Shown: piece by piece, positions 53,508-61,275 of the stretch
How positions within the stretch are numbered: the first letter of the stretch is position 1
Layout of the letters: every line of letters starts with the position of its first letter
Source: Phycisphaerales bacterium
GTDB taxonomy: Bacteria; Planctomycetota; Phycisphaerae; Phycisphaerales; UBA1924
DNA length: 64,000 nucleotides
NCBI GenBank assembly: GCA_947459215.1
Contig: CANHCQ010000001.1
Location: 1-64,000 of the forward strand
Direction of reading: 5' to 3'
Position numbers and translations under genes: made by a program
Notes under the pieces: model-generated
Databases searched by the model: none
What the model saw: the letters and a program-made list of their open reading frames with translations, nothing else
What the model was told of the DNA's origin: nothing

Positions 53508-54050
53508 TCAGGCTACGCCCAGTTCCTTCACGGTGAACAGGCTCTCGAAGATCAGGCCGGCCTTCTCCACGTTCTCGCGTGCGCCTTCCATGCGATCGAT
53601 CGTCGCGATGACGGCGATGACCTTGGCCCCCGACGCCTTCAACGACTCCACGGCCTCGAGCGCCTGACCTCCGGTCGTCGCCACGTCTTCGAGCAGCACG
53701 ACAACATCACCCTTCTCGACCGCACCCTCCAGCTGCTTGGACGTGCCGTAGTCCTTCTTCTGGTTTCGCACAAACAGGCACGGCAGCCCGGTGAACAGGC
53801 TCGCGGCCGTCACAAGCGGAATGCCCCCGAGTTCAGCGCCGGCCAGTCGGGTGATGCCGACGCCGAGCCGTTCCTGAATGGCGTCGAGCCGCTCGGCAAA
53901 GAGCGGCGCGAGCTGGCCGAGCAGTTCTGGCCTCGTGCTGAAAAGGTACTTGTCGAGGTAGTACGTGCTGGTCTTGCCCGAGCGGAGTGTGAACGTGCCG
54001 CGGAGCAGGGCGACCTCGGCGATGGACTTGGCGAGAGCCTCTTTGGACAT
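53508..54050 (-). CDS. pyrE: Orotate phosphoribosyltransferase
   Basis: A 180-residue enzyme that joins orotate to PRPP to make OMP in pyrimidine synthesis. The PRPP-binding loop is VVVLLEDVATTGGQALEAVE, and the N-terminal part has LRGTFTLRSGKTSTYYLDKYLF, where F-x-L-x-S-G-x-x-S-x-x-Y-x-D/N is the family signature. VGITRLAGAELGGIPLVTAAS and FVRNQKKDYG are also conserved. Length is close to normal (about 180-215). The ATG at 54050 was chosen from family alignment and a TACCCT box 7 nt upstream; 48 more open codons are not protein-like. It is divergent from the 54112 gene. Confidence 0.95.
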   Translation of the reverse strand: MSKEALAKSIAEVALLRGTFTLRSGKTSTYYLDKYLFSTRPELLGQLAPLFAERLDAIQERLGVGITRLAGAELGGIPLVTAASLFTGLPCLFVRNQKKDYGTSKQLEGAVEKGDVVVLLEDVATTGGQALEAVESLKASGAKVIAVIATIDRMEGARENVEKAGLIFESLFTVKELGVA

Positions 54051-54057
54051 GCGGCGA

Positions 54058-54063
54058 AGGGTA
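54058..54063 (-). promoter_or_regulatory. TACCCT box 7 nt before pyrE start
   Basis: On the minus strand TACCCT-TCGCCGC-ATG. There is no Shine-Dalgarno site. Confidence 0.5.
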
Positions 54064-54099
54064 GCGTGAAAACCGGTGCTCCTCGCGCCGGGATTTCGA

Positions 54100-54105
54100 T
54101 AAGAT
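54100..54105 (+). promoter_or_regulatory. TAAGAT box 6 nt before the 54112 gene
   Basis: TAAGAT-AATGCC-ATG. It is AT-rich in an otherwise GC-rich region and lies back to back with the pyrE box. Confidence 0.55.
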
Positions 54106-54111
54106 AATGCC

Positions 54112-55104
54112 ATGCCCCGCCGCTCGTCCATTTTGCTCACGCACGCCGCTCTCGTGGCCGGTGCGTTCGGCATCGCCCTGCTGACCGGCGGCACATCGCG
54201 TCCTGATCAGGCAACGATGGCGAGCGTTGCAGGCGATCCCGCGGACGACCCGACCGACACCGATACCGCCACGCCGCTGCCGCCGATCGAGCCCGAGCCC
54301 TGGGCCTTCGACCCCGAGCCGCTCTTGGCCGGACCCGCCGTGGCGGCGGTTTCGACGAAGACTCTGGTCTCAACCGAACTGCGCAACACCATGCGTCGGC
54401 TCGATCGCACGCCGGAGGAAGCCGCGCTCGACGCGCTCAACCTCACGCGCGACGAGCGGGCCGGTGCCGAGGCGGTGCTCGCCCGGCATCAGTCCTGGCT
54501 CGATGAGTGGATGCGCCACGATCTGGAACCGCTCGAGCGATTCCTCGAAGCACGCAACGCCGCCGGCAGCGCGGAAGGCCCGCGTCTTGGTGCGGCGGTC
54601 TTCGAGCAGATCATGGTCGTTCCCGATTCCTCTGTCACTTCCGACAGCCCGCCCCGACATTCGCTGCGCAACGCCGTCGCACAGGCGCTGGAGGAGTCCG
54701 ACCGCACTGAGTTCCTGCGGCTCATTCACCATTACGAGAGCGCTGCCATCGCCGACGAGATCGCCCAGGCGCGCGACCGCAAGCAGACCCTCACCCCCGA
54801 GCTCGCCCTGGTGCGCATCCGCAACGCCGCCGTCGCCAGCGACCTGCGGCGCTCCTTCGAACGTCAGGTCAGCGGCCGCGGCGTGGAGTCCGCCGAGGTG
54901 CTCGAAGCAATCGACCCTTGGCACGAGCAGGACGCCAACGTGCGAAAGCCGCTTGAGCAGCTGCGAGATCGTGCGACCGTGCCCAACGGGCGAGACTGGT
55001 ACGACTCGACGGCCAAGGTGCTGCCGTCGCTTTCCCGCGAGCAGCGTACGACCCTTGCTCGGATGCTGTTCGGAGTCTCGCCGGTCGAAATCGCCGCACC
55101 GTGA
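54112..55104 (+). CDS. Exported helical protein of unknown function
   Basis: A 330-residue protein with an N-terminal signal or anchor (LLTHAALVAGAFGIALLTGG) and a Pro/Asp/Thr-rich linker (about 40-75). The body is mainly helical and charged, with ELRNTMRRLDRTPEEAALDA, LNLTRDERAGAEAVLARHQS and LPSLSREQRTTLARMLFGV. The spacing of the blocks LxLTRDERA and LSREQRTTLA suggests a weak internal repeat like a Spy/LTXXQ-type periplasmic chaperone, a comparison that is only an impression. It is followed 273 bp later by another exported protein. Confidence 0.7.
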   Translation: MPRRSSILLTHAALVAGAFGIALLTGGTSRPDQATMASVAGDPADDPTDTDTATPLPPIEPEPWAFDPEPLLAGPAVAAVSTKTLVSTELRNTMRRLDRTPEEAALDALNLTRDERAGAEAVLARHQSWLDEWMRHDLEPLERFLEARNAAGSAEGPRLGAAVFEQIMVVPDSSVTSDSPPRHSLRNAVAQALEESDRTEFLRLIHHYESAAIADEIAQARDRKQTLTPELALVRIRNAAVASDLRRSFERQVSGRGVESAEVLEAIDPWHEQDANVRKPLEQLRDRATVPNGRDWYDSTAKVLPSLSREQRTTLARMLFGVSPVEIAAP

Positions 55105-55377
55105 ACTTCTCGGGTGTTCGGCGCACTCTATCTGGCCGCGGTGTCGAGGCGCCACGGGGCGTCCGAGAACCAATCGTCGCGGTGGTCCCAACGGATTGTT
55201 CGGCCCTGCGTTCCTGGCGCGGGGCAAGAATCCCGCGTGGTTTGTCGGGTTGGACTGGGAAAGGCCGGGAAGATCGTCGATGACCACGATCTACCGCCGA
55301 GAGAGGCGCGGCGGGTACCGCGCCATTTTGGAAACGACACACACCGGACGTGCTCCGGCGGCCACTGGAGAAATGCA

Positions 55378-56433
55378 ATGAAGATCGGGATGAACGCGAA
55401 ACTCGGAATGCTCGTCGCTGTGGCTGGCCTGGCGCTGTCGAGCCTTGCACAGGTCAATACGCCCCCGGCGCAGAAGCCCGCTCCGTGGCCCAAGGAAACC
55501 CCGCAGGAGCCGGTGACGACCAAGGTCGAGACGATGTCCGCCAAGGAAGCCTTGGAGAAGGGCCTGCTCCAGACCAAGGACGCCAGCAACCCCAACGCTC
55601 CCGCCGCCCAGCCGGCTCAGCCCCAGAAGACCGATCCGGCCGCGCAGGCCGTGACCAAGCAGAACGCGCACTCGTTCTTCAAGGAATGGGAGCGCGACGG
55701 GTCGGGCAATGTCGTCCGCGTCGACCGCCCGCTGCACTGGGCCGCGATCGAGCGCAACACGACCATCACCCCCGACACCCGCAAGAAGATCGACACCTTC
55801 ATCGAGCAGCGTCGCCAGAAGGTCGAGCAGGCCGTTCTCGAGAACATTGCTCAGATCCGCGAGCTCGACAGCGGCGTCGTCGAGACCTTCTCGATGAGCG
55901 ACCGCTCGATGCTCTCGAAGGTCAATGCCGCCGCCAAGCCGTTCATCGGCCTGGGCGCGTTCCCCTCCGAGCTCAAGAAGTCCGACCTGTTCACCGCCAA
56001 CAACATCCAGGTCCACCAGGCGATTGTGGACGATTACCGCCGCCTGCTCATCGACGAGATGAAGCGCAACACGACCAGTGAAGAGGACAAGAAGGCCGTC
56101 GGCGATTTCGTCGCCCGCGGCTTCTGGATCACCATCGCCGACGAGTCCCGCAAGGTGTACTACTGGATGCTCAGCGACAGCGCCGAGACCGCCGCGGACC
56201 GCGTCGGCACCTTCGGCCTCGCCGCCGACACCGAGGCGAAGGTCAAGGACCTGTTCCAGCAGGCCAAGGCCGCCAAGGACGAGGGCGAGCGCGTCGCCAA
56301 GATGCGCGAGGCCGTGGGCAATCTGACGCCCGAGCAGACCAAGATGCTCGTGGAGCCGGTGGTGCGCCAGGCTTCGGGCGCTCAGAAGAGCTCCAGCGCC
56401 GCCGCGCCCACCGCGCCCGCCGACGGTCAGTAA
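55378..56433 (+). CDS. Exported helical protein of unknown function
   Basis: A 351-residue protein. The signal peptide is KLGMLVAVAGLALSSLAQ. Next comes a Pro/Gln/Ala-rich linker (residues 20-100), then a helical domain with WAAIERNTTITPDTRKKIDT, FIEQRRQKVEQAVLENIAQI and ADRVGTFGLAADTEAKVKDL. It ends in an Ala/Pro/Ser-rich tail. GGAG lies 10 nt upstream of the ATG at 55378. It is 43 bp upstream of the TPR-glycosyltransferase gene, so cotranscription is possible. I do not recognise a family; the 54112 product has a similar general plan. Confidence 0.72.
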   Translation: MKIGMNAKLGMLVAVAGLALSSLAQVNTPPAQKPAPWPKETPQEPVTTKVETMSAKEALEKGLLQTKDASNPNAPAAQPAQPQKTDPAAQAVTKQNAHSFFKEWERDGSGNVVRVDRPLHWAAIERNTTITPDTRKKIDTFIEQRRQKVEQAVLENIAQIRELDSGVVETFSMSDRSMLSKVNAAAKPFIGLGAFPSELKKSDLFTANNIQVHQAIVDDYRRLLIDEMKRNTTSEEDKKAVGDFVARGFWITIADESRKVYYWMLSDSAETAADRVGTFGLAADTEAKVKDLFQQAKAAKDEGERVAKMREAVGNLTPEQTKMLVEPVVRQASGAQKSSSAAAPTAPADGQ

Positions 56434-56464
56434 TTGCTCCAACGTCCGGCTCCGCCCGTGTGAA

Positions 56465-56470
56465 CAATCT
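56465..56470 (+). promoter_or_regulatory. CAATCT box 6 nt before the TPR-GT41 gene
   Basis: CAATCT-GAACGG-ATG at 56477. It is one base off TANNNT, at the same spacing as the stronger cases. Confidence 0.35.
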
Positions 56471-56476
56471 GAACGG

Positions 56477-58255
56477 ATGAAGAACCCCGATCAGATGTTC
56501 AAGCAGGCCTACGCCGCTGCCAACCAGGGAAACCTGCAGCTCGCCCTGTTCTTACTGGGCGAGCTGTTTTCTTTCATGCCCCACATGCCCAGGGCTCGCC
56601 ACCTTGCGGCGGCGTGCCACATGCACCGCGGGGACTACGCCAACGCCATCGTGCACGCCAAGCTCGCTGTCGACCTCGAGCCGCGGAACTATTCCTCGCG
56701 CGGGCTCTACGGCATCTGCCTGATGAACACCGGCTCGCCGGAGGAGGGGCTCGCCCAGCTCCGCGTCGCGTGCGAGCATGGTCCGAACGATTCGTTCTCA
56801 TGGAACAATCTCGGCACGGCGCTGAATGACTTCCAGCGCTACGGCGAGGCGATCGAGGTGCTGCGCCGCGCGATCACGCTGCCCCAGGCACCCGCCCAGA
56901 CCGTCCACGGTCTCGCGTGGTCGCTTCTGAACACCGGCCGCTGCGGCGAGGCGCTGGACCTGCTCAAGCAGCACCTTCCCAAGTACCCGACCGATCCGAT
57001 GCTGCTGCGGGACGCGGCGCTTTTTCGTCTCTACAGCGATGCCGCGACGCCGGCCGAGATCGCCGAGGCGCATCGCACGCTCGGCCAGCGCCTCGAGGCC
57101 AACGCGCCCAAGTCGCCGACGCCGACCCATAAACCGACGCCGGCGGACGCCGATCGAACGCTCCGCGTCGGGCTCGTCTCGCCGGATCTCTACGGCCACT
57201 CGGTCAGTCGCTTCATCGAGCCGCTCCTCCACAACGTCGATCGCTCCAAGCTCGCGATCGGCCTCTACGCGTGCCAGGGGTACCGCGATGAGATCTCGGG
57301 CTCGATGGAACAGGCCTCGGCGTTCTGGTTCGACTGCAGCACGCTTTCCGATCCGTTCGTCGCGGCCGAATCGCGCAAGCACGCGGTGGACATTCTGATC
57401 GATCTGTCCGGGCATATGCCATCGTCGCGCGTGGAGCTGCTGGCACACCGGCCGGCGCCGATCACGATGACGTACCTCGGCTACCCGCACTCGACGGGCA
57501 TGTCGCGGGTGGATTACCGCATCGTGGACTCGTACACCGATCCCGTCGGAGCTGCGGATCAGTTCGCCACCGAGAAACTGCTGCGGCTTGATCCGTGCTT
57601 CCTTTGCTTTGGGCCCGCGATCGTGCCGCCGGAAGTGGCGCCGCTGCCGGATGGCGACGACTTCCCGATCTGCTTCGGGAGCTTCAACGCGGTCGCAAAG
57701 TACGCCCCCGAGACGCTCTCGATGTGGGCCGCCATTCTGAAGCAGGTGCCCGGTGCCACGCTGCTGCTCAAGAGCTATTCGCTCGCGGACGCCGGCGCGC
57801 GGACATATCTCAGCGAAGAGTTCGGGAAGCGCGGCGTCGACCCGATGCGCGTCGAGATGATCAGGCAGACGCCGCGGACATTCGATCACCTGTCCGCCTA
57901 TCACCGCGTCCACATCGGGCTGGACTCGTTCCCCTACCACGGCACGACGACCACGTGCGAGGCGATCATGATGGGCGTGCCCGTCGTCACCCGTGTCGGC
58001 GATACCCATCGCGCCCGCGTCAGCGGCTCGCTGCTGACGAGCGTCGGCGTGCCCGAGTTGATCGCCCACGACCACGAGCAGTACGTGAAGATTGCCGTGG
58101 AACTGGCGCGTGACAGGGCAAGGCTGCGCGAGTACCGCGCGACGCTCCGCGACAAGATGGGCCAGTCGCCCCTCACGCAGCCCATGGCTTTCGCCCAGCG
58201 TTTCGAGCAACTGCTCCGCGGCGTGTGGCGCGAGAAGTGTCTCGCCAACGCCTGA
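56477..58255 (+). CDS. TPR-containing O-GlcNAc transferase-like glycosyltransferase (GT41)
   Basis: A 592-residue cytoplasmic protein. Residues 1-210 are TPR units, for example LGELFSFMPHMPRARHLAAA and AIVHAKLAVDLEPRNYSSRG. Residues about 230-590 match the GT41/SPINDLY catalytic region: RVGLVSPDLYGHSVSRFIEPLL with the first catalytic-site His, LIDLSGHMPSSRVELLAHRP, ITMTYLGYPHSTGMSRVDYR, ICFGSFNAVAKYAPETLSMW, and HIGLDSFPYHGTTTTCEAIM with the UDP-contacting residues. It would glycosylate protein Ser/Thr, or sugars on a lipid or protein, from a UDP-sugar. Length and layout are normal for bacterial OGT homologues. Confidence 0.92.
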   Translation: MKNPDQMFKQAYAAANQGNLQLALFLLGELFSFMPHMPRARHLAAACHMHRGDYANAIVHAKLAVDLEPRNYSSRGLYGICLMNTGSPEEGLAQLRVACEHGPNDSFSWNNLGTALNDFQRYGEAIEVLRRAITLPQAPAQTVHGLAWSLLNTGRCGEALDLLKQHLPKYPTDPMLLRDAALFRLYSDAATPAEIAEAHRTLGQRLEANAPKSPTPTHKPTPADADRTLRVGLVSPDLYGHSVSRFIEPLLHNVDRSKLAIGLYACQGYRDEISGSMEQASAFWFDCSTLSDPFVAAESRKHAVDILIDLSGHMPSSRVELLAHRPAPITMTYLGYPHSTGMSRVDYRIVDSYTDPVGAADQFATEKLLRLDPCFLCFGPAIVPPEVAPLPDGDDFPICFGSFNAVAKYAPETLSMWAAILKQVPGATLLLKSYSLADAGARTYLSEEFGKRGVDPMRVEMIRQTPRTFDHLSAYHRVHIGLDSFPYHGTTTTCEAIMMGVPVVTRVGDTHRARVSGSLLTSVGVPELIAHDHEQYVKIAVELARDRARLREYRATLRDKMGQSPLTQPMAFAQRFEQLLRGVWREKCLANA

Positions 58256-58260
58256 CGCGA

Positions 58261-58266
58261 TACGCT
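58261..58266 (+). promoter_or_regulatory. TACGCT box 6 nt before the 58273 gene
   Basis: TACGCT-TGCCGC-ATG, nearly the same 15 bases as before the aldehyde dehydrogenase (TAGGCT-TGCCGC-ATG). It supports the ATG at 58273. Confidence 0.55.
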
Positions 58267-58272
58267 TGCCGC

Positions 58273-59532
58273 ATGGAGGGTCCCATGCGCACGCTCGCCT
58301 GCACGCTGGTTGCTGGTTTCGCTCTTGCCTCACCGCTCTGCTACGCGGCCCACGTCGAAGCCGACCGACCGTCGCTGCTGTCGGTCCGCCCGCTGAAGCA
58401 GGACGTACGCGAGGTTGCACAGAAGGTCGCGACCAGAGCCGTCGCATTCCTCAAGAGCAAGCAGGACGAGAAGACCGGCGGCTGGTCGATCCCGCCCAAG
58501 GGCCCGTCGTTCCCCGCCATTACCGGCCTTGTCGTCCGCGGCATGCTGCAGCAGCCGGGCGTCGATGTGAACGACCCCGCGGTCGCGAGAGGGATTGATT
58601 TCGTCCTCAGCAAGCAGCAGCCCGACGGCGGGATCTACGACCAGATCCTCGCCAGCTACAACACTGCGATCTGCCTGTCGGCCCTCGCCAAGGTTGACAC
58701 GCCCAAGGCCAAGGCCGCGATCCCGCTGGCGCAGGACTTCCTCCGCAAGCTCCAGTACGGCGAGGGCGCGGTTGCCTTTGAGTCGCACAAGGAATCGGCC
58801 GAGGCCGTGGACAAGTCGCACCCGTTCTACGGCGGCGTCGGTTACGGGCGCGGGCAGCGCCCCGATCTTTCCAATCTCAACTGGGTCCTGCAAGGTCTGC
58901 ACGACAGCGGCGTGCCCGGCGATGATGTCGCGTTCCAGCGGGCGATTGTGTTCCTGCAGCGCACGCAGATGATCGAAGAGTTCAAGGGCGTCAAGATCAA
59001 CGACATGGGCTACGCCAAGGGCTCGACCCAGGGCGGGTTCATCTACGCCACCGCCGAGGAAGCGGCCAAGGCCGGCCAGGGCGAGAGCAAGGCTCCGGTG
59101 ATCGAGGAAACCCTGACCGACGGAACGAAGGCCAGCCGCCTCCGGGCCTACGGCAGCATGACCTATGCCGGCTTCAAGAGCTACCTCTATGCCGACCTTT
59201 CCCATGACGATCCACGCGTCCTCGCGGCCCTGGGCTGGATGAAGGAGAACTACACGCTCCGAGAGAACCCCGGCATCGGCATGGAGGGGTACTACTACTA
59301 CCTCGTCACGCTGTCGCGTGCTTTGCAGGCGTTTGGCGAACCGATCCTCGAAGTGCAGGAAGAAACCGGCCGCATGAAGCGCGTGGATTGGCGCGAGGAC
59401 CTGATCAAGACCCTCGCCGAGATGCAGCAGCCCGATGGTTCGTTCAAGAGCGTGAACGACCGCTGGATGGAGAACGACCCTGTGCTCATCACGGCGTACG
59501 GCCTGATCGCGGTTGGCGAGGCCATGCGCTGA
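58273..59532 (+). CDS. Exported protein with prenyltransferase/squalene-cyclase-type repeats
   Basis: A 419-residue protein with a signal peptide (TLACTLVAGFALASPLCYA) and an alpha/alpha-barrel of QW-like repeats: AVAFLKSKQDEKTGGWSIPP, IDFVLSKQQPDGGIYDQIL, TLAEMQQPDGSFKSVNDRWM. The fold is that of squalene cyclases and alpha-2-macroglobulin thioester domains. The acidic DxDD motif of cyclases is not seen, so terpene chemistry is doubtful; such exported planctomycete proteins are usually of unknown role. A second ATG at 58285 has GGAGGG 4 nt upstream and would give MRTLACTL; the TACGCT box favours 58273. It starts 17 bp after the GT41 stop. Confidence 0.85.
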   Translation: MEGPMRTLACTLVAGFALASPLCYAAHVEADRPSLLSVRPLKQDVREVAQKVATRAVAFLKSKQDEKTGGWSIPPKGPSFPAITGLVVRGMLQQPGVDVNDPAVARGIDFVLSKQQPDGGIYDQILASYNTAICLSALAKVDTPKAKAAIPLAQDFLRKLQYGEGAVAFESHKESAEAVDKSHPFYGGVGYGRGQRPDLSNLNWVLQGLHDSGVPGDDVAFQRAIVFLQRTQMIEEFKGVKINDMGYAKGSTQGGFIYATAEEAAKAGQGESKAPVIEETLTDGTKASRLRAYGSMTYAGFKSYLYADLSHDDPRVLAALGWMKENYTLRENPGIGMEGYYYYLVTLSRALQAFGEPILEVQEETGRMKRVDWREDLIKTLAEMQQPDGSFKSVNDRWMENDPVLITAYGLIAVGEAMR

Positions 59533-59602
59533 ACGGAGCTGATCGGCGACGCCCGGAAGCCGCAGATGTCGCGGCTTGGGACGCGCTAAACTCGTTCCCC
59601 TC

Positions 59603-59675
59603 GGGGCGGTAGCTCAGTTGGTAGAGCGCCAGCTTTGCAAGCTGGATGTCGGGAGTTCGAATCTCCTCCGCTCCA
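59603..59675 (+). tRNA. tRNA-Ala(UGC)
   Basis: A complete cloverleaf. The acceptor stem GGGGCGG / CCGCTCC contains a G3-U70 pair, the identity mark of tRNA-Ala. The D-arm has AGCTCAGTTGGTAGAGC, the anticodon stem CCAGC/GCTGG encloses TTTGCAA (anticodon TGC), and the T-arm has GGAGTTCGAATCTCC. The discriminator base is A, and CCA is not encoded. Confidence 0.98.
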
Positions 59676-59696
59676 TTGTGTCTGGAGGGTGGCCGG

Positions 59697-60122
59697 GTGA
59701 ATGGAACCACGGCGAAGTGCCCAGCGTGCGGCTATCCCGCCGTTCGGGACGGGCGCACGACCTGTCCGGAATGCGGCTTGGACTTCGACCCGACCCGGCT
59801 GCCGCATCGAAGGCGCCCAATCGCTGTTTGGCTCCTTTATACCGTGGCGAGCGCGTTGGTCACCACGATCGGATACAGCATCGTCGCATTGACGGTGATT
59901 CGCGACATCGAGGATCTGTTCGTCGCACAGGTCTTTGGCGCGGTTCTTATCTCGATCTTTCAGGCGATCGTGCTCTGCACGACGGTGCTGCGGCCCGGAT
60001 TGACCGCCGAACGCTTTATCGTGGTGCTGGCCACTCACATCGGGCTGATGATTGTCTTGATCCCGCTTGTGCAGGCGCTGGTGTTCGTCTTCGTCTTGGC
60101 GGCGTGGGCGATGGGCTGGTAA
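59697..60122 (+). CDS. Zinc-ribbon membrane protein of unknown function
   Basis: A 141-residue protein starting with GTG at 59697, preceded by GGAGGG 7 nt upstream. Residues 8-30 hold CPACG and CPECG, a rubredoxin-type zinc ribbon (KCPACGYPAVRDGRTTCPEC). Then come three membrane helices: PIAVWLLYTVASALVTTIGY, AVLISIFQAIVLCTTVL and IGLMIVLIPLVQALVFVFVL. This is a common plan among planctomycete small membrane proteins of unknown role. It begins 21 bp after the tRNA. The frame is open into the tRNA, but that part is the tRNA itself. Confidence 0.82.
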   Translation: MNGTTAKCPACGYPAVRDGRTTCPECGLDFDPTRLPHRRRPIAVWLLYTVASALVTTIGYSIVALTVIRDIEDLFVAQVFGAVLISIFQAIVLCTTVLRPGLTAERFIVVLATHIGLMIVLIPLVQALVFVFVLAAWAMGW

Positions 60123-60720
60123 CGCCGCATTGACCCTCGTCGTCGTGCTCTTTGCGGCCGAAGGAGGATGGACCAACCCGGAATCATCGTCGCCAAAAGA
60201 CACCAAGGCGACGCCTGAAGAGTGAAGGCGTCGCCTTGGTGTTGGCCCGTCCACCGCATCCTGTGGCCTGACCCCGAACCGGAGCCGGCCGAAATCTCGG
60301 AGTTCCCCTTCACGGGGCACCCGAGGCACCCGGGGCGCCCCCTCCTTCAAGCCGTGCGACGATGAATCGCGAGCCGGCTTGTGGTCGCCCCGAGAGAAAC
60401 CCGCATGGGACTGAATGAGACCGGATGGCCCCAAGTTTCCCCTGGCTTGACCCGACCGCCGACCGCCTGAGCGGTGCTGGGACGGTCGGGCTGTGAGACT
60501 CCGCGCCGCACGAGCTCGTCTTGGAAATCGCGATGCCGGACTGTGCGAACGCGTGTCGTCACGCTCGCCGGATCCTCCACGTTTCGACGAGGCTGTACCG
60601 TCCCCTAAAATGAAAACGGACGGCTTACCGGTCGCGCCACCGAGATTTTGGACATTCCCCGAACTTTCGGCGATACGCCCGCGAACCGCGTCCAAGCCTT
60701 GGTCACAGATCGACGGCGGG
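60123..60720. other. Long intergenic region upstream of the sigma factor
   Basis: This 598-bp region has no supported gene. It contains one very strong hairpin, 60201-60216 paired perfectly with 60226-60241 (CACCAAGGCGACGCCT, 9-nt loop). A TCTTTT run follows only on the minus strand, while on the plus strand the stem is followed by TTGGCC. The rest is GC-rich, with short inverted repeats such as GACCGCC and GGCACCC, and may hold the sigma-operon promoter. Confidence 0.6.
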
Positions 60721-61275
60721 ATGTTCATGAAGCCCAGCAAGCCCGCAGAACAAACCCACGAAGACCTCGTTGCGGCGAAGTTGATCGACGAGATCTACGA
60801 GCGGTTGCGGGGGTATGCCGCTCTGTGCGTGCGCAATGGGCGGTCGGATCAGACTCCGACCTCGATTGTGCACGACGCGATCATCCGGCTCGGAAGCGAC
60901 CGCCGGTTTGAAGGTCCGGAGCATCTCTTCGCCTGTGCGGCGGTCGCGATCCGGCATGCGCTGGTAGATCGCGCGCGGCGGCGCAGCACCCTCAAGCGTG
61001 GCGGCGGCTGGAGTCAGGAGGTTCTGGACGAGATCGCGCAGGTCGACCCGCAGGTTGATGCGGCGATCCTTGAGCTCGACGGAGCACTCGAGCAGCTCGC
61101 GAACGTCGATCAGCGTGCTGCCCGGGTGGTGGAGCTGCGGTTCTTCGGTGGCCTGACTGTTGAAGACGTTGCGGAGCAGCTGGACATCTCGCGGAAGACG
61201 GCGTGCGAGGACTGGGCCTTTGCGCGGGCGTGGCTTTCGCGTCGGCTCGGCGCCGCGTCGGAGGGCGGCGCGTGA
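60721..61275 (+). CDS. ECF-type RNA polymerase sigma factor (TIGR02999-like)
   Basis: A 184-residue sigma-70 family factor. The region-2 part has LIDEIYERLRGYAALCVRNG, PTSIVHDAIIRLGSD and FACAAVAIRHALVDRARRRS, all typical of the planctomycete ECF group that sits beside Ser/Thr kinases. Region 4 follows: VDQRAARVVELRFFGGLTVE, DVAEQLDISRKTACEDWAFA. The ATG at 60721 is followed by KPSKPAEQ. The frame is open upstream, but there the residues are not conserved-looking. It overlaps the kinase gene by 4 nt, so the kinase probably controls or is controlled with it. Confidence 0.9.
   Translation: MFMKPSKPAEQTHEDLVAAKLIDEIYERLRGYAALCVRNGRSDQTPTSIVHDAIIRLGSDRRFEGPEHLFACAAVAIRHALVDRARRRSTLKRGGGWSQEVLDEIAQVDPQVDAAILELDGALEQLANVDQRAARVVELRFFGGLTVEDVAEQLDISRKTACEDWAFARAWLSRRLGAASEGGA

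Noticed and set aside
58285-59532. True terpene cyclase activity for the QW-repeat protein
   Set aside because: It has a signal peptide and lacks the DxDD catalytic motif; only the alpha/alpha-barrel repeat pattern is shared.
60201-60241. Plus-strand intrinsic terminator of the zinc-ribbon gene
   Set aside because: The stem is strong, but no T-run follows on the plus strand and it lies 80 bp beyond the stop. It is reported as a hairpin of unknown role.
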